In this document: positions 1-9,399 of the stretch, one piece after another
How positions within the stretch are numbered: the first letter of the stretch is position 1
How the letters are laid out: each line of letters begins with the position of its first letter
Source: Oscillospiraceae bacterium
GTDB taxonomy: Bacteria; Bacillota; Clostridia; Oscillospirales; Oscillospiraceae
Assembly: GCA_017508045.1 (NCBI GenBank)
Contig: JAFVZT010000030.1
Location: 1-64,000 of the forward strand
Direction of reading: 5' to 3'
Length of the DNA stretch: 64,000 bases
Notes under the pieces: model-generated
What the model saw: only the letters and a program-made list of their open reading frames with translations
Databases searched by the model: none
Told to the model about the DNA's origin: nothing
Translations under genes and position numbers: made by a program

Positions 1-3000
1 AGCAGCCGGTCGGTAAAGTCGTAATAGTACTTGGTGGTGATGCCGGTAGCAGAATCCGTCACCGTTGCCAGCGCGCCGCTGTTATCATACTGATAAGCTA
101 CGGTGTCTCCGTCCTCATAGGTCTGCGCAACAAGCCGGCCCTTGGCATCGTAGCTGTATTCTACCTTATCTCCGTTGCCGTAGCGGATGGCGGACAGGTA
201 ATTGTTCCGGTCATCGGTGTAATCGTAGCCTGCCAGCTCCTGTGTGCCGACCTTTACGCTTGTCCGGTTACCGAAATCGCCGTAAGTGAAATTATAGGTG
301 CTGGTCGGTGTGGTGATAGCGGTTAACCGGTCGTCCGCATAAGTGTAGGCAGCGGAAAGTTCCTGACCCTCTCCCGTCCCTACAGCCATTGTTGTCCGGG
401 CCAGCCGGTACATGCTGTCATAGGTGTAATTGGTTGCTGCCCAATCCGGGTCGTCCGGGTACTGCACAGACAACAGCACATTGGTATCCGGGTCATAATT
501 ATAGCTTGTGGTCTCGCCCAGTGCGTCTGTGGTAGAAACAAGGCGGTTTCCACCGTCGGAATAGGCAGCAGAGCTTTCCATGGTCAGACCGTTTGCTGTG
601 ATGCTGACCTTGGTGTTATTGCCGTAGGTATCGTAGGTGAAGTTGTAGACCTGTCCTTCTTCGGTAGTCGCTTTGGTCACATTGTGATAATCGTCATACT
701 CATAGGACATCTTTACTTTATCACCCTGGATGACCTGTGTCAAGTCACTGCCGGCATATTGGTAGTTGGTTGTCTGCTTTTCCAGGTCTACCACACTGAT
801 AAGGTTTCCATCCTCATCGTAGGTATAGCTGGCACCGAATTCTTCCTTGTACAGCTGGATGCCGTCAAAGTAGGCGGTGTTCATATTATAGTCGTAGCAA
901 ATGGATACGGTTACATACTCATAGTCCTTTTCTGCTACCATAGGCGCGGCGCTGTACTGCCAGCGGATCGCGCTGCCTGCGTCGGGGTTGAATTCCACCG
1001 GGAAGGGGTCACTCTTTGTGCCATCTATGTAATCAAAGACACCGGTAAGCCGGAACTGCCGCTGCTGTACATGGAAAGCCTGACCCATAGCAACAGAGTC
1101 GCCTCTTGCCCAGCCGGCAAGAATCAAGGTATCGCCGGCGTTTCCCCTGACGGAAACAGACTGTGTCAGTTCTTTTTTTGTTTGATAATCACCGGTTACT
1201 GCGGCAACCGCTGCATCCAGCTGAGGTGCTGCGGCATACTCGGCTTGTGAGGAGTCGCCAAAGGTGACGGTAGATGTGGTATTTGTGTAATGCGTGCCCG
1301 TCCAGTTGTTCATTCCGTCACGGAAGTCTCCGTTCAGAATCAGATTATAGCGACTGGCGGTGGGCGCTTCCTCCAGCTGGACGCAATCTACAAGAGCATG
1401 GCCGTAGGTATCACCGTCGTTTGCCGTTATTATGTAAGCATCCACCTGAGTACCGGCAACAACCTGACAGCTTACCTCTATCCGGGTCCAATCTGTTCCG
1501 GGAGCAACCGTCTGGCTGTAATACATTTCGCCCCCGGCCTGGATTCCAAGCTTGATCGAGGCGTTTGTGGGTTTCACATAGGCGCTGAATGTATAGGTTT
1601 TGCCGACTTCTGCGGTGGTATAGGAAGCTTTTGCACATTCGGGGCTTTCAATCGCCATACATGCCCCGCCGTGCATACCGCCCGATGTGTTATGGATAAA
1701 CTCCGTTCCCGTATCCGGAGATGACCAGGTCGTTCCATTTTCGAAACTGCTGTCCGGAAACAGATTGCTCACTGTATTTTGCATTTTGGAAGAAAGCGTG
1801 AGCTGATGGGTGTGCAGGTTGTCGTTGCCATTACTATCCCGTTCCTCATCGTTTGAGAAGGGATATTTCGTAAATTGGGCGTGTCCTTCATTGTCCTGGA
1901 TACATACGGTATGGCCAAAGTCATCGAACTGATAAATCTGCACCGTACCGTTGTGGTCTGTAAAGACAGTCTGGTTTCTGCTGTATGCCATAGACAGGCT
2001 GCCGCCCTGCTTACTGCCATCCTGCTCTGTTACACTCAGCACCCGGTAGGGCTGCCAGGCATCCGGGGTGTTATAGGTATAGCTTAGCGAATAGCCGTCA
2101 ATATCCTCTGCGCCTGTCAGAACATTACCGGTATAGCTGTAGGTACAGGTTTCTCCGTCCTTATCTGCAATCTCGGTTAAGTTTTGATTTGCATCATAGG
2201 TGTATGCTACATAGGTCAGCTCGGTGCTTCCGGTACCGTAGTAGCCGATCCGGGTAAGCAGGCCGTTTGTATAGGTAAAGCAATACCTGCGGCCTGCACT
2301 ATCGGTGATTGTATCAATCAGCTGACCGTCCGCGGTGGTGTAGGTGATGGTAATGCTGCTTGGGGTGGCTTGGTTGTTCTGAAGCTTCGACAGACGACCA
2401 TTTGTATCGAAGCAGGTAATATTACCGTTTGCATCGGTAATCTTATATTTTTCTGTACCTGAGCCGTTATCGGTTAAGGTTATGGTGGGAATATCTTCGT
2501 GGACATATTCATTTGTTGAAACCTTTTCAAAGTAAATATCCGTTCCGTCTGCATCTTCCCAAATATAATAGCCGTCATCCGAAGTAGTATCGGCTAATGC
2601 CCAGTCATACAGACGCTGGCTGTAGTTCGTGCGCCAACCGTTGCCCATACCAAAATAATTGCCGCCGGTATCGTTGGCGTTGTTGTCATCGCTGGGTGCG
2701 GTACTGTCGTTCAGATTATAAATATGTTGGATAGATACAGGCAGCACACAGCCATCAAAACCCATATCGCCCCGAACCCATGTAAGGTTGCCGGTAAAGT
2801 TATTCACATAACCGGAGCCTGCACGACCCGCGGATGCGGAGGTATAATCCCAATAATCTTCCAAACCGTTGTTATTGCGAAACACAATTTCCAGCTTGGG
2901 GCGGTAGGAAGAACCAGCCTCAGAGGAATAGAACTGACGGAAACGGTCTGTTGTTCCGTTTTCCACGGAATCCGCCATTTTAATCATCAGTCCGTTGTTC

Positions 3001-4340
3001 GCTTCCGTATACCAGTCGTTTACGAGGTCGGTGATGTCCCAGGAATACCAGCCCTGACTGCCAACATCTGCATAGTCAATCACTGTGCTGCTGAAGCTTG
3101 GCTGGGTATTCCATGTGATATCCACAGAATTCCATTCTCCCAAAACCTTATGTATTTCTATGGGAGCAGACGAGGAGCTGCTGACTACCTTGTACATACT
3201 GAGGGCTGCTTTTACCACAACATCGGAAGATGTCAGTGCCGGCAGCTCGTTGTATTGCAGGAAGCCGCGAATCTTACCTCTGTCATCGGCATATCCTGCA
3301 TAAAACATGCTCTTGTTGACGGAGATTGTTTTCTTTTCACAAATGGTACGGTCCTGGATATTTTGTGTCTTGGCGTTAGCCTTAACAATGGGATCCAAAA
3401 TAACAGGCCAGGAACGCTCCGACGAGGCAAGCCATTGCTGGGGCAGTGAATAGGTCATGGTGTACACACCGTCACCGCCGGTAAGGGTAACCTGTACCTG
3501 GTCGCAGTACTGTCCTGCATTGTCCAGCATATAAGGCGACGGCAGAGACATAACCGGCTCAGTGCTGCCCGGTGCGTATAAATCGATGTGGCCGGTATCG
3601 TCCATAACAGGCATCAAGCTGCCGGTGTACAGGGTGTAACGGTAGCCTTCCAGGGATGCATCGTACTGTTCCAGCACGATGGATTCCTTCACGGCATTGG
3701 ATTCCAGATCGTACACCACATCGGTATTTTCAAATACATCTGCGTAGGTTATCCGGGAATAGAGCTTTTGCGGAGTGGTCTTATCGTCCTGCAGCCCCAT
3801 TTCCTTAAGCAATGCCCCGGGCTGCTTGACGGTTGCTTTTGACCCACTTGCGGATTGCAGACTGGGCACAACGGCACGCTGCAGCGCGCTGCTTTTGCGG
3901 ATTTGTCCATCCATGATAAAGGACAGGCTGTAGCCATCCACATTGACAGTAACCTTATTTTCGCTTGTCAGCTCCTTGGGGAAGAAAACAGACCAGGGAG
4001 CATCCGCATTGGTATATGTTCCGTCTGCCTTAGCGACCAGGGTATTGTCAATCTCTTTCCAACCCTCTGCTGTTTTGTAATGGACCGGCTCGGCATACAC
4101 CGTTGCCATACGCAGTCCGTTGGACAGCTGGAACTCTTTGCTGTACTGCGTCCGTTTCTCCGGGATCTCGGCCACAATCTCCGCGTCTGCAGTATCTGCT
4201 TCTGCTACCGTTTCTGTAACAGTGGGTTTAGCAGACAGACTGTTTTGGAGGTCTTGTGCCATAATTCCCAGAGGCAGCATATTCACAAGCAGGACCACTG
4301 CCAAAAACATACTCAGCAGCTTGATAAATCTGTTTACCAT
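1..4340 (-). CDS. Large secreted DNRLRE / YD-repeat (RHS-like) protein, 3' end outside window
   Basis: About 1,446 codons are open from the ATG at 4340 to the window edge, so the C-terminus is missing. The start follows an AGAGGT ribosome binding site. A signal peptide (MVNRFIKLLSMFLAVVLLV...) covers residues 1 to about 28. Residues 325-487 look like a DNRLRE domain. Tyr/Asp-rich YD repeats begin near residue 665 (for example CFDTNGRLSKL, YTYDANQNLTEI). Two carbohydrate-binding-like beta-sandwich modules follow, near 862-985 (NLFPDSSFENG) and 1000-1150 (NLILNGDFRDG), and YD repeats resume to the edge. Known relatives are wall-associated or polymorphic-toxin-like surface proteins with a variable C-terminal tip. 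The tip and any immunity gene lie outside the window, so adhesin versus toxin cannot be decided. Confidence 0.85.
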   Translation of the reverse strand, partial: MVNRFIKLLSMFLAVVLLVNMLPLGIMAQDLQNSLSAKPTVTETVAEADTADAEIVAEIPEKRTQYSKEFQLSNGLRMATVYAEPVHYKTAEGWKEIDNTLVAKADGTYTNADAPWSVFFPKELTSENKVTVNVDGYSLSFIMDGQIRKSSALQRAVVPSLQSASGSKATVKQPGALLKEMGLQDDKTTPQKLYSRITYADVFENTDVVYDLESNAVKESIVLEQYDASLEGYRYTLYTGSLMPVMDDTGHIDLYAPGSTEPVMSLPSPYMLDNAGQYCDQVQVTLTGGDGVYTMTYSLPQQWLASSERSWPVILDPIVKANAKTQNIQDRTICEKKTISVNKSMFYAGYADDRGKIRGFLQYNELPALTSSDVVVKAALSMYKVVSSSSSAPIEIHKVLGEWNSVDITWNTQPSFSSTVIDYADVGSQGWYSWDITDLVNDWYTEANNGLMIKMADSVENGTTDRFRQFYSSEAGSSYRPKLEIVFRNNNGLEDYWDYTSASAGRAGSGYVNNFTGNLTWVRGDMGFDGCVLPVSIQHIYNLNDSTAPSDDNNANDTGGNYFGMGNGWRTNYSQRLYDWALADTTSDDGYYIWEDADGTDIYFEKVSTNEYVHEDIPTITLTDNGSGTEKYKITDANGNITCFDTNGRLSKLQNNQATPSSITITYTTADGQLIDTITDSAGRRYCFTYTNGLLTRIGYYGTGSTELTYVAYTYDANQNLTEIADKDGETCTYSYTGNVLTGAEDIDGYSLSYTYNTPDAWQPYRVLSVTEQDGSKQGGSLSMAYSRNQTVFTDHNGTVQIYQFDDFGHTVCIQDNEGHAQFTKYPFSNDEERDSNGNDNLHTHQLTLSSKMQNTVSNLFPDSSFENGTTWSSPDTGTEFIHNTSGGMHGGACMAIESPECAKASYTTAEVGKTYTFSAYVKPTNASIKLGIQAGGEMYYSQTVAPGTDWTRIEVSCQVVAGTQVDAYIITANDGDTYGHALVDCVQLEEAPTASRYNLILNGDFRDGMNNWTGTHYTNTTSTVTFGDSSQAEYAAAPQLDAAVAAVTGDYQTKKELTQSVSVRGNAGDTLILAGWARGDSVAMGQAFHVQQRQFRLTGVFDYIDGTKSDPFPVEFNPDAGSAIRWQYSAAPMVAEKDYEYVTVSICYDYNMNTAYFDGIQLYKEEFGASYTYDEDGNLISVVDLEKQTTNYQYAGSDLTQVIQGDKVKMSYEYDDYHNVTKATTEEGQVYNFTYDTYGNNTKVSITANGLTMESSAAYSDGGNRLVSTTDALGETTSYNYDPDTNVLLSVQYPDDPDWAATNYTYDSMYRLARTTMAVGTGEGQELSAAYTYADDRLTAITTPTSTYNFTYGDFGNRTSVKVGTQELAGYDYTDDRNNYLSAIRYGNGDKVEYSYDAKGRLVAQTYEDGDTVAYQYDNSGALATVTDSATGITTKYYYDFTDRL

Positions 4341-4557
4341 TGTTTATACCTCTTTTCTGTTTTTCTCTACCGGTCATACACACACACAACGCGCATACCC
4401 CCGGTCCAGATACGCACATTGCCGACAAAGGAAATCCACCACATCGAAGGAAGCGTAGAGAATCCCCAATTTATCGTATCGACAATGTAGCACGTATGAA
4501 ATATAAAATCAGCTTTTTGGTAATGAACAACGATTTGTTTGTTATGAAACAGGAAAA

Positions 4558-4585
4558 AGCTGCATCGGCTTTCGACGATGCAGCT
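4558..4585 (-). terminator. Terminator of the XRE regulator gene
   Basis: A perfect 10-bp stem (AGCTGCATCG / CGATGCAGCT) with an 8-nt loop lies just downstream of the minus-strand XRE gene. On that strand it is followed by TTTTTCC. Confidence 0.75.
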
Positions 4586-4599
4586 AAATATTGATACAG

Positions 4600-4968
4600 T
4601 TATGGTTGTTTTTTCTGCGAGAAAAGCAACACTAATTTCTGTATTATTTCAATTTGCTGTGGAGAAAGGAGACCACTAGTGTTTGTTGGATCGGAAAACT
4701 CGGTGAATAGTAGATCGACAATTTCTTTTTGCTTTGGCCGAAGTTTATCAACCGTATATGTCTCATGGGGCTGAAGGCACGCCAAATAACCAAGCGAAAC
4801 ATCCAAAACCTTTGCTATTGTAACTAACACATCCAACGGTGGGATTTGAAAATCGTTTTCATAACCGCTCACTGCTGATGCGCATTTACAAATGCGCTTA
4901 GCCAAGGCTTTTTGGCTCATTCCTCGTCGTTTTCTCGCTGCCTTTATTCTAGATCCAATACTATCCAT
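4600..4968 (-). CDS. XRE-family helix-turn-helix regulator
   Basis: A small DNA-binding protein. The Cro/C1-type HTH fills the N-terminal half (SRIKAARKRRGMSQKALAKR, then YENDFQIPPLDVL), and a C-terminal helical region of about 55 residues has no recognised domain. The ATG at 4968 is preferred over the one at 4986 because TTGGAG lies 9 nt before it. It is divergent from the Agr-type operon starting at 5164, with about 195 bp between them, so it may repress that operon and/or itself. This is inferred from position only. Confidence 0.8.
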   Translation of the reverse strand: MDSIGSRIKAARKRRGMSQKALAKRICKCASAVSGYENDFQIPPLDVLVTIAKVLDVSLGYLACLQPHETYTVDKLRPKQKEIVDLLFTEFSDPTNTSGLLSPQQIEIIQKLVLLFSQKKQP

Positions 4969-5021
4969 CTCGATCCGCTCCAACATTTTTCTTCATTTTA
5001 CCACACAATAATTCGTTGTTA

Positions 5022-5048
5022 TTGAATTTCTCAATCCTTGTTGTATAA
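5022..5048 (+). promoter_or_regulatory. Promoter of the Agr-type operon
   Basis: A perfect TATAAT at 5043-5048 has TTGAAT 15 bp upstream at 5022-5027, a slightly short spacer. It overlaps the 5' end of the longest open frame of the regulator, so translation must begin further downstream. Confidence 0.55.
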
Positions 5049-5163
5049 TTATATTGAACTTTTTCTGAAAACTTTTACAAAGAAGGGCGTGCCGTGTATT
5101 ATGGACGAAAGAAATAGCTTATCGCAGGATACCATTGGTCACTGCGTTGAAAGGAAGAGCGCT

Positions 5164-5883
5164 TTGATTCGTGTAATTATTTGCGATGATGATTCTACAT
5201 TTTTAAATGCACTTAAAGAAACTGTTGAATCATCGTTAACGGCCTTAGGTATACCACCAAAGGTTCACGCCTATAGTGCCTTTGAAGAAATTGGAAATCC
5301 CATATTGGCCAGTTGTGATATGGCCTTTTTGGATATTGATCTTAACAACGCCAAGTATAATGGTTTTGATGTAGCGAGAAAGCTCCGCGCCGTACGGAGT
5401 GATGCAGTAATTATCTTTGTCACCAACTACATCGAATATGCACCTGAGGGATACGAAGTTCAAGCTTTTCGCTATCTGCTTAAAAAAGACTATAACCAGA
5501 AGTTGAAGGATTACATCACCGAAGCAATAAAACAGTTGGAAGTATCCAGGCAAACATTTAAGATCATGATAAACGGAGAGCTGATTGATCTTTCTTTTGA
5601 TTCTATCCTCTACATCGAATCTAATCTCCGTACAGTTACTATACATGTCCAAAAAGGGACCATGCGAAAGTGCTACTCCTGCTATGCTACACTTTCAGAT
5701 TTGGAAGAGAAACTTGAACCCCATGGTTTTCTCCGAATACACAAAAGTTATTTGGTCAACATGGAGCATTTAAAGAAATATCAGTGCAAAGAGGCCTTAC
5801 TAAGTGATGGCACTTTGCTGCGCGTAAGTGAAAAGAACTACGCTAAGAAAAAGAAGAAGTATTTGTTTTGGAGAGGCTGTTAA
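5164..5883 (+). CDS. LytTR-family response regulator (AgrA-like)
   Basis: An N-terminal receiver domain (VIICDDD acidic pocket; phospho-acceptor Asp in MAFLDIDL) is followed by a C-terminal LytTR DNA-binding domain (from about INGELIDLSFDSILYIES to FLRIHKSYLVN). Such regulators bind direct repeats after phosphorylation by the partner kinase. The likely start is TTG 5164, because AAGGAAG sits 6 nt before it and the receiver fold starts right there (about 239 aa). ATG 5101 would add an atypical extension and has a poorly spaced ribosome binding site. The frame is open from 5038, but that overlaps the promoter. The kinase, AgrB and AgrD genes follow on the same strand. Confidence 0.85.
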   Translation: MIRVIICDDDSTFLNALKETVESSLTALGIPPKVHAYSAFEEIGNPILASCDMAFLDIDLNNAKYNGFDVARKLRAVRSDAVIIFVTNYIEYAPEGYEVQAFRYLLKKDYNQKLKDYITEAIKQLEVSRQTFKIMINGELIDLSFDSILYIESNLRTVTIHVQKGTMRKCYSCYATLSDLEEKLEPHGFLRIHKSYLVNMEHLKKYQCKEALLSDGTLLRVSEKNYAKKKKKYLFWRGC

Positions 5884-5886
5884 CAT

Positions 5887-7184
5887 ATGGAGTACATTAT
5901 TAGTCCTATTTGGACACTTTTGGAATTGTTCGCAATTACAATCTTTGCCGATGCCTTTATGCAAAAACGCCCAGCAAAAAGCGACTGGTTATATCATTCT
6001 TTGTCATTTGGGCGCTAGGCAGTACTTGCTTAAATCTTGGAGCGACCGGAGCACTTAAGATTGTTCTAAACATAAGCATGACCTTTGCGTTATTGACTAT
6101 GCTCTTTTGTGATACCTGGCCACGCCGTCTATTGTGTACAGTCGTCCTGTGGATTTCACTGGGGATTGTAGACACTGCCGTTCTCTATGGCTTTTGTGCC
6201 GTGCTGCAAATAAGTTATGAAGAGTTTGTTTGGCAAAAAATGCTGTATGTTACTGTGGCTACTTTTGCAAAATTGTTTGAGATATTTATTGCATATCTCC
6301 TGTGGAGAATACGGAAGCGTATTGCGTTCCAAAAGGTCAGCGGTCGGTGGTTACTGCTTACTGTCTTATTCCCCGTTACGAGTTTGATGATGGCCATTAT
6401 TGTTTTTGCTAGTTTCCGGGACAGTAGCGACTTTTCAATTGGCGCCGTTATTTTTACCTGCATTTTAGCTGTATCCAACTTTGCAATTCTGTACCTTATT
6501 CGCATCATGGAAGTACGAAGCCAAAAAGAAATGCAAATGTTCTTAATGAATCAGCAAATGCAAATACAAACCCAAAATATTCAATCACTTGAAAAAAGCT
6601 ATCGAATGCAAAGGACAGCAAGTCACGAATTCATGCATCAAATGCAGACCATATATGATCTGCTTGAAGGCAAACAACTAGAGGCTGCAAGGAACTATAT
6701 TTTGGACATTCAAAGAACGCATTCAACAAGAACACTGGCTGTCAATACACATCATCCGATTCTGGACGCAGTATTTAATCATAAATACCAGCTGGCATGC
6801 GAGCAAGGAATAGACATGCAGTTTAGGGTGAATGATTTGTCCGGTATTAGTATTGGCACAGATGAATTAGTAATACTATTTTCAAACCTTTTAGATAACG
6901 CATTGGAAGGGTGCATGAGAAGACCGGAAGCCAGAAAAATTGATTGTTGTATTGAAGCCGATGCCCACCTATATATTTCAATTCGCAACACCTCGTTACC
7001 GGTAAAAATAGTCAACAATCGCATCGAAACAACAAAAGAACCAAAGGCAGAGCATGGTTATGGATTACTTAATATCTGCGGCATTTTAGATTCGTTGGAA
7101 GCTGAGTATGCCTTTGATTATTCGGGCGAATGGTTTCACTTCGTCGCAGAAATTCCTTTAACGCGCAAGCAACAAATCTTTTAA
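5887..7184 (+). CDS. AgrC-like GHKL sensor histidine kinase, frameshifted near its N-terminus
   Basis: The best start is ATG 5887, 10 nt after GGAGAGG. It opens MEYIISPIWTLLELFAITIF, a typical AgrC-type first membrane segment, but this frame stops at 6016. The rest of the protein continues in the -1 frame from about 5965. That frame has no ATG start or good ribosome binding site of its own, only a TTG at 5910. The change of frame falls among A5 and C3 runs at 5961-5975. The remainder is intact: about five more membrane segments, a dimerisation helix (SHEFMHQMQTIYDLLEG), the N-box NLLDNALEGC, and the G-box HGYGLLNI. Restored length is about 432 aa, normal for the family. One lost base, a sequencing error or phase variation would each explain it. 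Confidence 0.75.
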
Positions 7185-7347
7185 TTGAGACAAGCTGTAC
7201 ACGGACTGTGTGCAGCTTCTTTATTTGTCTAAACATTTGCAGAACCTTACCAAAATATTCCTCTTTCATGACATCAATTTCGGTTTTCATTACAGTTTTG
7301 TGGATTATTTTCTGCTTTTTGATAATATCAATATGAGGCGAAAGAAG

Positions 7348-7956
7348 ATGGAGAAAGTAATCAACAGTATTGTTGCGGCCTTTGTTCAAAAAGAGATCAT
7401 CTCTGAGGAATATGCAGAGTGGTTTCGATATAGCTTGGAGAAGCGCTTGCTGACAGTTTTTATAGGCATTCCGTTTTTTATCTTCGCTATATTTCTATCA
7501 GGTATTTGGACCGCTGTTTCGTTTTATTTTTCTTTTTACTTTTTGCGAAGCAGAATGAGTGGTTATCATGCTAAATCCGTTGGTGTTTGTTTGTTCTCGT
7601 CACTTTTGTTAGAGTTCTTTTTCTTGGGCGTAGTAAATACTGTAATCAACGAATTGTTTGCAATCCTAATTATGGTGACAGTAATCGCTTTGGTACTGTT
7701 TCTAGGGCCGTATAATCACCCTAATATGCATTTATCAAAAGACGAGTATGCTGTATGTAAAAAAAGTACTCAAACACGCTCTGCAATTCTAAGTTTTATA
7801 TTTTTAATCGCCCTCATAATGGGATTTAAGCAGATTGTGAGGGGTATTACACTCGGAAGTGCAATGGCTGGCTCTTTGCTCAGTGTTGCTTATATATTTG
7901 ATTGGAGGAATAAATATGGCAGAAAAGGAAACCAAACTAAAGCAGAAACTTCATAG
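7348..7956 (+). CDS. AgrB-like membrane cysteine protease
   Basis: A polytopic protein of about 202 aa with four to five hydrophobic segments. AgrB enzymes cleave the C-terminal tail of AgrD and cyclise it to a thiolactone. The catalytic pair is visible as GYHAKSVGVC: His and Cys seven residues apart, the same spacing as His77/Cys84 of staphylococcal AgrB. ATG 7348 is chosen because GAGG lies about 9 nt before it; the frame is open from 7210, but that part is unlike the family. It overlaps the agrD-like gene by 41 nt, which suggests translational coupling. Confidence 0.88.
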   Translation: MEKVINSIVAAFVQKEIISEEYAEWFRYSLEKRLLTVFIGIPFFIFAIFLSGIWTAVSFYFSFYFLRSRMSGYHAKSVGVCLFSSLLLEFFFLGVVNTVINELFAILIMVTVIALVLFLGPYNHPNMHLSKDEYAVCKKSTQTRSAILSFIFLIALIMGFKQIVRGITLGSAMAGSLLSVAYIFDWRNKYGRKGNQTKAETS

Positions 7957-8080
7957 TATGGCAAAAAAGATGATTGACGGTGACGTCGATGAATGGCCTC
8001 CCGAGTGCTTCCTGTTTATCTACCAGCCCACTCGCCCGGAGTTCACACCCAAGGAAGCCGCAAAGAATAAACCCGAATAA
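7916..8080 (+). CDS. AgrD-like cyclic autoinducer propeptide (54 aa)
   Basis: A 54-codon gene starting at ATG 7916 behind TTGGAGG, inside the 3' end of the agrB-like gene. It has the AgrD layout: an amphipathic basic N-terminus (KETKLKQKLHSMAKKM), then a short segment with one Cys (EWPPECFLFIYQPTRPE), then a charged Pro-rich tail. Known AgrD products form a thiolactone between this Cys and a residue four or five positions on, so the ring is predicted to be Cys31-Phe-Leu-Phe-Ile, possibly with Tyr36. The exact cleavage sites are inference. Confidence 0.8.
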   Translation: MAEKETKLKQKLHSMAKKMIDGDVDEWPPECFLFIYQPTRPEFTPKEAAKNKPE

Positions 8081-8405
8081 TCCCGCATCCTTAATCAATA
8101 TCCAGTTATCAAGTAACCATCGCTACGCATAGATGCTCAACCCTGGTTTAACGATATAACATTGTTCTGACATAACCTTATCAATATTTCACCGGGTAAG
8201 CTTATACAACAAGCCTCAAACTCCAAACCGCAGCAAAGAATAGCGGTTGTGCGCGCCGGAGAATGCTGCAAGTATTCTCCGGTATCGCATTGTGTAAAAG
8301 AAAAAAACGAAAGTATGCGTTAATGATAAGAAAACAGGGAATCGGTTAGAAGCCAGATGTGCAGATACAGAGCTATACCGATTGCATAAAAGGTGTAGAA
8401 TATAT
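8081..8405. other. Intergenic region between agrD-like gene and transposon remnant
   Basis: No convincing coding frame was found in these 325 bp. They hold one strong hairpin, CCGGAGAAT / ATTCTCCGG at 8256-8282 with a 9-nt loop and no T-run. It may be a weak terminator or processing site after agrD. The junction between the Agr block and the transposon-derived genes must lie here, but I see no end repeats. Confidence 0.5.
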
Positions 8406-8588
8406 ATGAATAAAACTGAAGATTCCATATGGGTGCGATGCCCCATATGTCAAGGGAAAACGCGAACAAAGGTCTATGCAGATACCGTACTTGTAAGATT
8501 CCCCTTGTTTTGTCCCAAATGCAAAAAAGAAACCTGCATTGATGTTGTTCAGTTGAAAATGACATCCAGCAAAGAACCAGACGCATAA
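8406..8588 (+). CDS. Cysteine-rich KTR-domain protein
   Basis: A 60-aa protein with two CxxC knuckles (CPICQGKTRTK and CPKCKKE) joined by a beta-rich linker (TVLVRFPLF). This is the layout of the Cys_rich_KTR family, common at the edges of Tn916/Tn1549-type elements; its function is unknown and zinc binding is likely. ATG 8406 is chosen over TTG 8382 because AAAAGG lies about 12 nt before it. A strong terminator follows. Confidence 0.75.
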   Translation: MNKTEDSIWVRCPICQGKTRTKVYADTVLVRFPLFCPKCKKETCIDVVQLKMTSSKEPDA

Positions 8589-8593
8589 GCGCA

Positions 8594-8627
8594 GAGCCTG
8601 CTTCTCTTGTTAGTGAGAAGCAGGCTC
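8594..8627. terminator. Bidirectional terminator between KTR gene and XRE gene
   Basis: A perfect 13-bp stem (GAGCCTGCTTCTC / GAGAAGCAGGCTC) with an 8-nt loop, followed by a T-rich stretch on the plus strand. It separates two convergent genes. Confidence 0.85.
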
Positions 8628-8628
8628 G

Positions 8629-8979
8629 TTATTTTATTATGATGGCGGTCTTGCTCCGAATAACAGCTATAACGGATTTAAAGACCGGGATAAGGGCAGC
8701 CGCTTCTTGTTCATCACAATCTTCTATCAGCAATCTGAGTTCCTGAAGTATTGGGGACTCCCGCTGCATTTCGGGATAGAAAATTTCACGCGGATCTATC
8801 CGTAACGCACGAATTAATGGATACAGTATTTCCATTTTGGGGTTTCCTTTATAATTTTCAATATTCAAGACAGTGCGATCATCAATGTGTATTGCTTCTG
8901 CAACCGAACCTTGTGTTAATCCTGATCTAGTTCGTGCATTTTTGACTGCGTTACCCAGTGGTTTTGAGTATTCGGCCAT
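8629..8979 (-). CDS. XRE-family regulator of the transposon remnant
   Basis: A 116-aa protein with an N-terminal Cro/C1 HTH (LGNAVKNARTRSGLTQGSVA ... NIENYKGNPKMEILYPLIRAL) and a helical tail containing FYPEM. Regulators of this shape are usual in Firmicutes conjugative transposons and sit divergent to the sigma-like gene, as here. The start is preceded by GAGGTGA. It probably controls the excision/transfer genes to its right (inference). Confidence 0.8.
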   Translation of the reverse strand: MAEYSKPLGNAVKNARTRSGLTQGSVAEAIHIDDRTVLNIENYKGNPKMEILYPLIRALRIDPREIFYPEMQRESPILQELRLLIEDCDEQEAAALIPVFKSVIAVIRSKTAIIIK

Positions 8980-9399
8980 CGTAGTTCACCTCATACATAT
9001 TCTACAATACACTTTTGCTCGTTTGAATTCGTCACAATACATACCGTGTCTGTATTTCGATTCATCTCATTGGTGGAAAGGAACTATTATGCCGCTAATG
9101 CTATTTAACATATTGATTGTGAATTTCATTGCTTAAAACAGGAATATCATAATTACATATATGTATCCCAGTTCACATTCTGCTGTTTTGTCGCAAATTC
9201 TGGAAAATGTAGAGATCCTCCGTTCGATCTGAGTTTGATTCAGATCGAACGGAGGATTATTGTTTTGATTTATACCTTAATAAAAGCTAGTGATTTAAGC
9301 AGCACAAACCAATTACTACAAATTTTCTCGCTAGACAGTTCCCCTTTTTGCTCCACCCCGCCTTGTTGTTTTATTGAAAGGGCAAAAAGGTGAGCAACT
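8980..9399. other. Intergenic region of the transposon remnant
   Basis: 420 bp lie between divergent regulatory genes, with no convincing gene. They contain an orphan terminator at 9215-9257 and two GTATTGT direct repeats at about 9015-9055, close upstream of the XRE gene. The repeats could be operators. Confidence 0.4.
9215..9257 (+). terminator. Orphan strong terminator
   Basis: A perfect 17-bp stem (ATCCTCCGTTCGATCTG and its complement) with a 9-nt loop, followed by TATTGTTTTGATTT. No plus-strand gene lies upstream of it. That suggests the genes it once ended were deleted. Confidence 0.8.

Noticed and set aside
5955..5980. Programmed -1 ribosomal frameshift in the kinase gene
   Set aside because: The A-runs are not in an X-XXY-YYZ slippery arrangement in the zero frame and no clear pseudoknot follows. 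A mutation or base error is simpler.
7210..7347. N-terminal extension of the AgrB-like protein
   Set aside because: The extra 46 residues lack a ribosome binding site and family similarity. The start at 7348 has both.
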